This document shows, piece after piece, positions 55,798 through 64,000 of a stretch of DNA of 64,000 bases (positions are counted from its first letter, which is position 1; each line of letters opens with the position of its first letter). A model generated the notes under the pieces. That model saw only the letters and a list, made by a program, of their open reading frames with translations. It did not search any database and was not told the DNA's origin. The stretch covers positions 135,212,001 through 135,276,000 of the forward strand of contig CM059584.1 of NCBI GenBank assembly GCA_030407085.1, given 5' to 3'. Position numbers and translations under genes: made by a program. Source of the DNA: Trichopria drosophilae. Its lineage: Eukaryota; Arthropoda; Insecta; Hymenoptera; Diapriidae.

Positions 55798-57534
55798 AAT
55801 TTTTTAAGAAAATTGTTTACTTTGCAAACTTTCATAAAAAATTGTCCCGTGCTTTACTTGAAATATAAATGTAATTGATGAACGTTACCATATTTTTAAT
55901 TTGATCAATGCGCCATTGCTTAAAATGCTAAAACTTTCTTCCACTGTTGGCATTTAATTTATTGTCTCGATTTTGAAATTTGTCGTATCTGATTCCGACC
56001 ACCGTCGTAACCCAGTCGTCGAGTCATTTGGAAATACCTATAGTTAGTTGGGCATAAAAATATCTTCTTCCAGGATTTTCTGCATATGCCTTCAAAATAA
56101 AAGACGTTGACCAAATTAAGGATTCACGTTCAGACACGCCGAATGACCAGCACTATAGATTCGTTGCATTCCGAAGACGGACAAAATGGCTAACTAAAAT
56201 CGTGGTGGGTTTACTTTCTTTTGCTTATTCGAAAACTATTATTATGGTAATTATTAGGACACTCTCGTATTACTCTTTTTTTAGGCACAGTACACGTTGT
56301 GCCTGTAAAATTTACTTCCATATCGATTTCTTCAGATAAATCTTACTTTCATACGTACGTCATTTAGAATCACACATGTATTATAAATTGTAGTTTTAAA
56401 ATTAATAAGTTAACGTTTTAACTTTTACAGTTTACTTATATACCTTCTTTAAATCATCAAAAAATAGAATATTGAGCATAAAACAGGGATAAATAGAATA
56501 CACGAATTTGATAAAAAGGTAAAAATTCGTCTATTTCAGCGAAGTTTAAATAATAAATAAGATGAAATGGTTTACATTTTTCTTAAAATTTCGATTTAAT
56601 TTTAAGTTTAAAGGAGACCACTTGTAAACTAAATTATTCATTTTCGATGGTTACATGTATCTTATCTGTGAGAATTAATAAAATCCTTCACTCTAATAAC
56701 ATAAAATAATTTTAATTTACAAGGGCGTAAAATACCCACTTACATCTCGAATAGGGCACAAAATGACTTTTTATTCCCTGTGCAATAGAATGCACATATC
56801 GCAAATTTATGAATTTAAAACACTGTCTACTATACACCCTTTAAATAAACAAAATAGGTTTGTTGGTCTATTTTTTACGGTTTAAATGTTTACATCCGAT
56901 CCAAGCACAAAATGTCAAATTATTCTCTTGATGGCAAAAAAATTATTTTTACTTCACATGTTTATTTGATTCTTGTATTTCATTCTAGACAGAGTTTTCA
57001 ATTTCCTGATGTGATGAAAGCTTTAAAACTACGGTAATAAAATTAATCGTTGAACAAATTTTAATTTGTCTTATCCACTTTTACTAATATTTCAAATAAT
57101 ACAGCACTGCAAATTCGATTTTTCTTTTTGCGAATGAAAGGCCACATAGTGTTTCTAAATGGAATTTTTGTGCGGAAAAATATGCCACCGCAAATTCGAC
57201 ACGTGGCTAAAAAACACCCATTTAACAAATTTAACCCGTTTTTTATGAAAATGTGACACGATATCAATTATGTTCAATAAACTTTCGAGCAGTTTTCTTT
57301 CATTGTATTTCTAAAAAAAAAAATAGTACATATGATCTCCGATGTACAATTTCATATTCTTTCCAAATATCATCCCAGAATTTATCTAATATGAATGATA
57401 AAAAAGTTCGAAAAATGCGATTTGTTCTATCAACAATAATTTAGGGTCTAAAATTTTTTATATGAAACCTGTACAACCTTTTCATTTTATATCTACAAAA
57501 GTGTTTTCCAGTCCTAAATTTTAAAATAAGTAGG
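55798..57534. other. AT-rich DNA, nothing supported
   Basis: 56725-56800 has GGGCGTAAAATACCC / GGGCACAAAATGA words like 45815, 40968 and 60752, perhaps a weak dispersed motif. No gene. Confidence 0.5.
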
Positions 57535-57890
57535 GTCAGCATAGCGAACTTCAAAATGGCGACGGGTATTTTTTTCTAAAATTTCAGGATGCTGTAACTA
57601 AAAAACTATAAGCTTCTCTAAAAATGATAATAATGAAAAGTTCTCTGAATTAATTGAGGAATATATTAGAATGTTTCCAGATTCAGTTGATATTTTGAAG
57701 AATATAAAATAATAAAGTTTTCAAAATAACAACATGAAAAGCTAAAAAAATATCGATGTATACCTCAATTAATTGCGATGACTTTCAGTCGTTATTATTT
57801 TTTAATTAAGAAACTAGCTGGAGAGTCCTGAAATTTTAATCAAAAACTTTAATTTCGCATTTCTATTTTGAGAATCGCCATGACTTAAAA
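57535..57890. mobile_element. Long-inverted-repeat element, family with 5114-5518
   Basis: The left arm AGCATAGCGAACTTCAAAAT ... AAAATTTCAGGATGCTG and the right arm GTCCTGAAATTTT ... TTTTGAGAATCGCCATGAC are inverted. AATTAATTGAGGAATATAT mirrors ATGTATACCTCAATTAATT. Landmarks are shared in order with 5114-5518. Non-coding, target duplication not seen. Confidence 0.65.
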
Positions 57891-58200
57891 TGTGGTACTT
57901 GAAAACACTTATGCTAGTTATTTTACTGGTACTTTACCGCGGTTCCTTATAAAAATGTTATATCTAAATTTATTTTCAATAGAAAAGATGCATTTTCTAC
58001 ATTAATTTGTCTATAACCAACGAAAACCACAATATCTTTCAAGAAAATTGATATTTTTAAGTAAAATGTAGTGCGTTTTATTTAGGAAGCATAGGACTTT
58101 AAAAATATGTAACCTAGATTGTGTTATATTGTTAAAAAAGTACACAAATTGTTGTTAAAAAACACGAATTTTTAAAACATTTGTAAATCGCCTAAAAATT
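57891..58200. other. AT-rich spacer, nothing seen
   Basis: About 310 bp between two inverted-repeat elements, without distinctive sequence. Confidence 0.5.
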
Positions 58201-58354
58201 GTTACTCGGGGGTTTTTGAGGTAGCTGAATACGAATATGAATTCAAAATGGTGGATCCATGATATATTCGGATCATATTTGGAATCAGATTCATTTGAAT
58301 TTTTAAAAACTAACACTGCATTCGTAATCAGCAACCCCGAAAATCCCCGAGTAA
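58201..58354. mobile_element. Inverted-repeat copy of the CGCTGAT/ATGGCGG family
   Basis: GTTACTCGGGGGTTTTTGAG, then GCTGAATACGAATATG, is mirrored by CATTCGTAATCAGCAACCCC, then GAAAATCCCCGAGTAA. Between them is TTCAAAATGGTGGATCC. This is the clearest bounded copy of the family and suggests that single-ended copies elsewhere are fragments. Another minus relic follows at 58430-58500 (CCGCCATTTTGAATTTTG, TTCGTAATCACCGACCCCG). Confidence 0.65.
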
Positions 58355-58500
58355 TAATTTTCAAACCAATCCGATCAATTTTTAATTACAATTTTTTGTA
58401 AATTACAAAATTTGTAAAAAAGTTCTCCGCCATATTGCATCCGCCATTTTGAATTTTGTAAATCTAACACCGGATTCGTAATCACCGACCCCGAAAACTA

Positions 58501-59015
58501 TGAGAACCGTTGCATATTAGTTTTTTTTTTATCTAGCCAGTTTTTTCTGGATGTGAAAGTGTTAAGGACCCGTTTTAGATCAATTGTTGGTCGATATTCC
58601 TAAAAAACATCAATTATTACGTCAGATATGGTATGTCCGATACTTTTTTTAACACAGTAAGAAAAGAAATTGTTTGAAAATCCATTGAAAATTGACGACA
58701 TTTGAGACTTAATGTGTTAATTTAAATACCGACCCAGAAAACAATTTATCATTTTAGTGAGGAAAATATTATTGCAATGAATATTTAATAATGCTGAACA
58801 TGTTTTATGAATATTTTATGTATATATTTGTAATTTAAAAACGTATTTAATACGATTACGAAGTGGATAAAATGTAATTTCTTTATGATATTTAATTATT
58901 CATGACTGCAATAATATTCAAAATATTAATTTACTTTCAGTATGAAAATATTGCTACTATAAGATACTACTATTTCTGGAATAGTTTTTATTAAGGTTTG
59001 AGTTAGTTACTAAAG
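58501..59015. other. AT-rich DNA, nothing supported
   Basis: No frame, repeat or motif cluster seen. Confidence 0.5.
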
Positions 59016-59652
59016 TTAGACCCCACGATATGGTATGTTTGGGAAAAATATTTAATAACGTTTCCAATAATTTATATTTCACTAATTATGACATTGTTGA
59101 AGGGACAATGTAATATTGTTTTTGACAAAATAACCTGCCAAAATAATTTGTTAAACAACTTTTGTTAATGACACTTTCTTCTTATCGCTAGTTAAAAATT
59201 TTGTAAAAATTAATGGATTCTATAACGAAGTATGGCTTATTTTTTCAAGAAAAAGATTCTCTACATCTTTACCGAACGAATTTTTCCAAATTTTTACCTG
59301 ATCGTGAAAAATCGATCGAGAAAGTTGTGAAAAAATAGAGATGTTTGACGTTAGCTTCAGAAATTTTCAAAAATCATATGGAAAAGTTATAGAGAATGTT
59401 TTTCACGACAAAATAAGCCGTCGTTCGATAAAATCCATTCATTTTTTTTAAATTCTCAACTGGCCAATAGAAATATAATTTGCGTCATTAATAAAAGTTG
59501 TTAAAGAAATTATTTTTGGAGGATTCAATTTTTTGTTAAGAACAGTAATGCTTTCTCTCGTCAACAATGTCGTTAATAATAAAAATTAATTTCTTGGAAA
59601 CGATATGTAATATTTTTTTACCTTTTAAATTTACTATATCCCGGGGTGTAAT
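59016..59652. mobile_element. Long-inverted-repeat element, about 640 bp
   Basis: The arms of about 250-300 bp are inverted. Left landmarks GACCCCACGATATGGTA, AAAAATATTTAATAACGTTT, GACATTGTTGA, AACAACTTTTGTTAATGACA, TTAATGGATTCTAT, GGCTTATTTT and GATTCTCTACAT have partners in reverse order on the right (GAGAATG, AAAATAAGCC, ATCCATTCA, TCATTAATAAAAGTTGTT, TCAACAATGTC, GAAACGATATGTAATATTTT, TACTATATCCCGGGGTG). Non-coding loop, no clear target duplication. Confidence 0.7.
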
Positions 59653-60923
59653 TACCTTAAATTATGGTAAAACTGTTAAAAAACTGTCCGAGCAAAAATG
59701 GTTCTGGTAATGTAATTGTTAATTTTACATAATACCCATAATTAATATTTTATATTTTCAAATTTGTAATGATAAATTAATTACAATTACTTAATTTATC
59801 TGCAGTGAAATTCTAAAATAGAATTTCATACATTACTTACGAAATATGCTGCTTATGTAATATACACTATGTATACCGATGAAATGAAAACATAAAACCC
59901 AAATATATTAATCAAACGAAAGTAAACATGAATGCCTATAGATTATGACGTGAACTTTCGATTCACGGATTGAATTTCACATGTAGAATTCTAGAAAACT
60001 AGGTAATAATCCTTTAAACTTTGCAATATAAGCATTCACCTTCTGTTGATTAATTAATTTTCTGTCCCAATTTTAATTCCCGTAGTTTCATGTATATGAG
60101 TTCAAAATCTATTTTTAAATGATTAGCGTTACTTAGAGATAATTAACGTTTTGTTTACATTTTTCATTTTATTGAAAAATATTTAAAGTATATTACACAG
60201 TTCACTTAATCATTACTTCAAATTAATCTGCATTTATTTGAGGCTATTTTTTTGTTTATATTAATGTTTACTGCAATCTGTTTGTAAATAGTGTCTGATT
60301 TCACTTAATGTTTGTATTCGTTTCTTAGAAATAACATCATTATTATCTATATTAATATTTTAATGTGCTCTATTCTGATATCTTTAATATTTTCTATTTA
60401 AAAGATTATTTATTATAATTATATATTTTATTAATTTTCAACCTTTTAACATTACATCCTTTTTTTTACATCTTTGCATAATAGTGTTAAATGCAATGAA
60501 CTCATTATTGGTCGTCAAGTTTTGCCAAAATCTTAAAACAATTCAACTTTTCCATCTTTTTTATCATAAAAAAAAATTTGTAGCAAAAATTGGAAATTCC
60601 ATTTAACTTAATGACTCCTTTCGTAAGTTTTATTAGATTTTTTAAAGATTATTTATTAAAGTTTTTCAAAAACAAATGTTATACCAAACTTTTTGTAACG
60701 TATAGCATGTTATTTTCTATCTTAAACGTAGGGAATAGTATATTACCTAACAAGGGTGTAAAGTGTACTTTTACGCACCGGGCGGGAACTACAAAAATCA
60801 TGTTTTAATAACAATATACTTCAAATAAGAACGGTTAAAAAGTCTCTCCTAAGTTTTTCTAAACAAAATATAGAACGAAAATCCACCAAAATTTATAAGT
60901 GACCGAACTATTATACACTTTTC
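59653..60923. other. AT-rich DNA, nothing supported
   Basis: 60590-60808 is an open + frame without support. GGGTGTAAAGTGTACTTTTACGCACC near 60754 is a small inverted repeat. Confidence 0.5.
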
Positions 60924-61450
60924 CTAAGGTTTTCGTAGCGTTGAATCCAAATCTGGCCGCAGAATTATTCTATCACGTGAAGCTTTTGATATATCTTGCT
61001 CTACAGATGCAAAAACACCATTTTTTTCGCAAATTTATATTCATTAGCTTTGAAGCGTGTTTTTAGTCTTTTTGATACGATTTTTTTTATCGAGTTATCA
61101 AAGTTTTTATCAAGGTTAAAGTATGATTTGCATACATTTAGTAACTTTGTAATAGTATAAAAATAATTAACAAAATGAGGCCGACCGTGTTGCTCAGAAT
61201 TGTTTCATTACGTCAAGGTTTTGAGATATCCTAACATAAAATTGAAAAAACATCAATTTTACCCATTTGTTGTAAGTTATTGTGGCGGAACAAAATTTTT
61301 CTTCACAGTTTAGAAAAAAAACAGATTAACGTGCTTTCATCGGACGCCTGAATATACTTTTCCGAAGGGTTTCGATGTGCTGAATCCAATTTTGGTCGTA
61401 GAATTGCTCTATCTCGTCAAGATTTTGAAATATCCCAACCCAAAAGTACA
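60924..61450 (+). repeat. Diverged tandem repeat, about 215-225 bp unit
   Basis: GTTGAATCCAAATCTGGCCGCAGAATT (near 60940) and GCTGAATCCAATTTTGGTCG (near 61379) are 439 bp apart. A third, partial copy (GGCCGACCGTGTTGCTCAGAATTG) lies half-way near 61181. All three continue with 'CGTCAAG-TTTTGA-ATATCCCAAC'-type words. I read three diverged units of a tandem or segmental repeat. Confidence 0.55.
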
Positions 61451-64000
61451 AAAAAGTGAAATCATAATCGTGCCGTAACAAAAACTTCGATAATTCGATG
61501 CAACAAAAATCAAATCGGAATAACTAAAACATCTTTTTAAAACTGATGAATACCACATTAATCTTCGTTTTTTCAAATAGCAAAAAAAAATTTTGTTCTG
61601 AAACGAAAATTTACTGAAAACGGATAAAGTTAATGTGTTTTGCACTTTTAGAATAACCTACAGGGCGATTTGGATACAGCGCATGAAAAACCGTTGAAAA
61701 AATATAGTTCTGTTTCTGCGTATAGAGATCTACTTCATTTTGTTCACCTATGAAATCGAACATAAAAACCTCCCATTATGAGCAACACAAAATATTCTTG
61801 GATTAAAAATTCCCCCACTATATGAGATTAACCATCTTGAATCTTTGAAAATGACTACCGATTCTTAATCACGTATCCAAAATACCCCCAGATACCAATT
61901 TGCAGCAAAATCCAATGATTGCTTCAAAAATTCGTCAGCTATTAAAATGAATAATTTATACTTATTTTTTCTAGCTCCTTTTCCTTCTTTCCTATTTTTC
62001 TATCCTTCTTTATATTAATCCTTGAATCTTAAGCTTCTTAATGGAAAGTACACCATTTAGAAACTTGTCAATTAAAGACTAACCAAAAAGAAATATAAGA
62101 ACACTTTTTCTTTAATATAAACAAAAAATCATTTATATAATTTTTAATAATTATAACTCATCAATTTCTAAGAAAAAAGATCCTGCGTCTTTCACAGTCT
62201 TTTTTTTAACTTTAAGAGCCAACCAAACATATAGGAAAAAATTTATCAATCATTCATTTAACAGCAAACAAAACTTTAAAGAAAAAAATAATAGTGTTTT
62301 TGGTTTTTAAAAAACTGGTCCCCATTTTGTAAATTTTCAAAAATTTTCAAAATTTTACAGGGGATTTGAAAAAGCATCGAAAATTCTAAAGACCTGGGAC
62401 GAAACATATATTTTTTAACAAATAGGCATTTTTATTTATTTTTTACCGATAGAGAGAATCTGAAACCATTCATTAATTGCATATTAAATTGGTCATATAC
62501 CGTTCCATAAATCATCGTTTCAGAGACGGTAAATTTCACATTTTTTGGTCTCTCAATTATTTCATTAATGATTAAGTAGCTTATATCGAAGCTCGATTTA
62601 GACATTATGTTATTATTTACATTCGTGTATTTGAACCGTCATCCCAAGCAATATCTTAAATGAATTATTTAAATCAAAGCAGTCAAGAAGATTTTTATAT
62701 AGTTGCTATGCAACGAAAATTACAATGAAAATGCTATATAATATGAGAAAAAATATGTATTTTTGATGAAATGGCAGAAAATTTTAAAAATATTTGTGAT
62801 AGTTTTTTGTGAAAACACCATTTAGACCCCAGGATGCACATATTTATAACATTCAACAGATAAATTATTACTAGCAAAACATCCTTGTACTAACCAGGGA
62901 TATTATCAAAGTGTTAATGGCGAATATAAACCAGTGCTTTATGATTCGATGAGGTTCATGGAATATATAAGTTACATCTACACAGTATTTCACTTGAATA
63001 GGCTATACAGATGGCGCTATTCGCAAATTAAACACTTTTTCTAATAGTATTGACAATTCACCAACACTTCAATAAGTACCCTTATAAGCATTTTCATTAA
63101 CTTCTCAAATTTATAGAAAAATCGGAGACACCACCTGCATATTTTGAAATATTTTCGATGGACTCGGTATTTAAAAGTTACTAACAAAAATGTTTGACTG
63201 ATTAAAATGTTCCAAACAGATGAGCCGTAGCCCATACAGCACACCTCTTAAAAAGGTCGTCCAGAATTAATTTCAAAAATATCTAAAAATTAGGATAATC
63301 TAAAAACGACAAGAAGTCTTACTACGACGTCTTAAAATAATAATCTCGAGGTTTTATGTTGAAGATTTTCAATATATTTTATTTTTCATTTGATAAAGGG
63401 ATCTCCAAAGTTCAGATTTGTATTTCTTCCAGAGACAGTTGTGGCAGATGAATCCAAATATTATATCGCACCATATTTACTCCATACATCCAGACCGGTG
63501 GCCGAGAAGCTATAATGAAAAAATTAAATGCTTTTACAATATTTAGCAAGGGATGTCATCATTTTGTATTATTATTGTATGATCTACATTTTATTGAAGA
63601 CCATCGCCGTCCAATATATATAAATGGGAAAAAGGAACTCCAGGATTAATTATATCATTTAATAATTAAGGCACCAAAATAGAATCTTTAATTTTTTAGG
63701 ACTTCTTAAAGAGCTCTTAAAGGCGTTATTTTAATATTTGGTACTTTGTTAAAAAGATAATCTATTGGTCATTCTCTATATAGTTAAGTGATCCCTGCAG
63801 AGACAATGGCAAAATATTTCAGTTTCCATTTTCTAGAATTAAATTACTTTTGTACGGTATTATGAACTCCAACCCGTAACCGGTCACAAAAACACGTAAT
63901 AAATGTAAACAAATGTGTTAACTAAGCAATGAACAAGTAAATAATGAAAAAGTAAGCAATACATGTTAATGAGGCCCCTGCGAAATAGGATATAAAAAAA
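61451..64000. other. AT-rich right end, nothing supported
   Basis: A minus relic of the CGCTGAT family is at 61858-61895 (CCGATTCTTAATCACG, AAAATACCCCCAG). 61975-62015 is pyrimidine-rich. No frame of note appears up to the window edge. Confidence 0.5.

Overview
This window looks like nuclear DNA of an animal, most likely an insect. It is strongly AT-rich (about one third G+C by eye, not computed). It has no operon-like gene packing. It carries many short inverted-repeat transposon relics and degenerate CCTAA/TTAGG-type runs, the arthropod telomere motif. Its few GC/CpG-richer pockets resemble promoters or enhancers rather than bacterial genes. A hymenopteran-like genome is my best guess from texture alone; nothing here proves the order.

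I recognise no gene by product. No rRNA, tRNA, transposase or conserved protein domain could be supported. The best coding candidates are: a minus-strand frame at 10801-11169 that could be a 3'-terminal exon; an ATG-led basic 120-codon frame at 32078-32440; and the longest frame of the window, 143 codons including the stop on the minus strand at 55369-55797. A CpG-rich segment at about 48960-49830 is the best candidate for a promoter and first exon. Smaller GC pockets at 7020-7420, 12120-12240, 22430-22800 and 42480-42850 carry recognisable motif clusters (POU octamer-like sites, a DRE, a kappa-B/TATA arrangement, a strong GC hairpin).

The rest is intergenic or intronic DNA full of inverted-repeat elements. 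Elements with good boundaries are: a pogo-like TA-duplicating family (3302-3534, 29905-30123, 35344-35584, 37303-37550); TA-flanked MITEs at 7687-7883, 15639-15880 and 50129-50395; a perfect 27-bp-TIR MITE at 16518-16673; a 9-bp-TSD element at 53457-53658; and a TTAA-flanked long-arm element at 39736-40811. Long-arm foldbacks without clear target duplications lie at 5114-5518, 23291-23834, 24178-24538, 43345-44006, 44005-44645, 57535-57890 and 59016-59652. A hairpin minisatellite is at 47327-48222, with smaller relatives at 948-1334 and 47061-47275. A true tandem array of about 162 bp units lies at 32785-33785.

Region by region: 1-7 kb is repeat relics in AT-rich DNA. 7-12.3 kb holds a candidate enhancer, the possible minus-strand gene and two dispersed repeats. 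12.3-17.4 kb is AT-rich with two clean MITEs. 17.4-20.2 kb is GC-elevated, with a long pyrimidine tract and no convincing frame. 20.4-24.6 kb is CCTAA-type repeats, foldbacks and a kappa-B/TATA pocket. 24.6-28.5 kb is nearly featureless. 28.5-38.6 kb mixes MITEs, a basic open frame and the satellite. 39.6-48.3 kb is dominated by long inverted repeats. 49-50.7 kb is the CpG island with a nested MITE beside it. 51-64 kb is repeat relics, one long frame and more foldbacks. I see no evidence that these parts form one system; the coherent theme is the density of hairpin-forming DNA.
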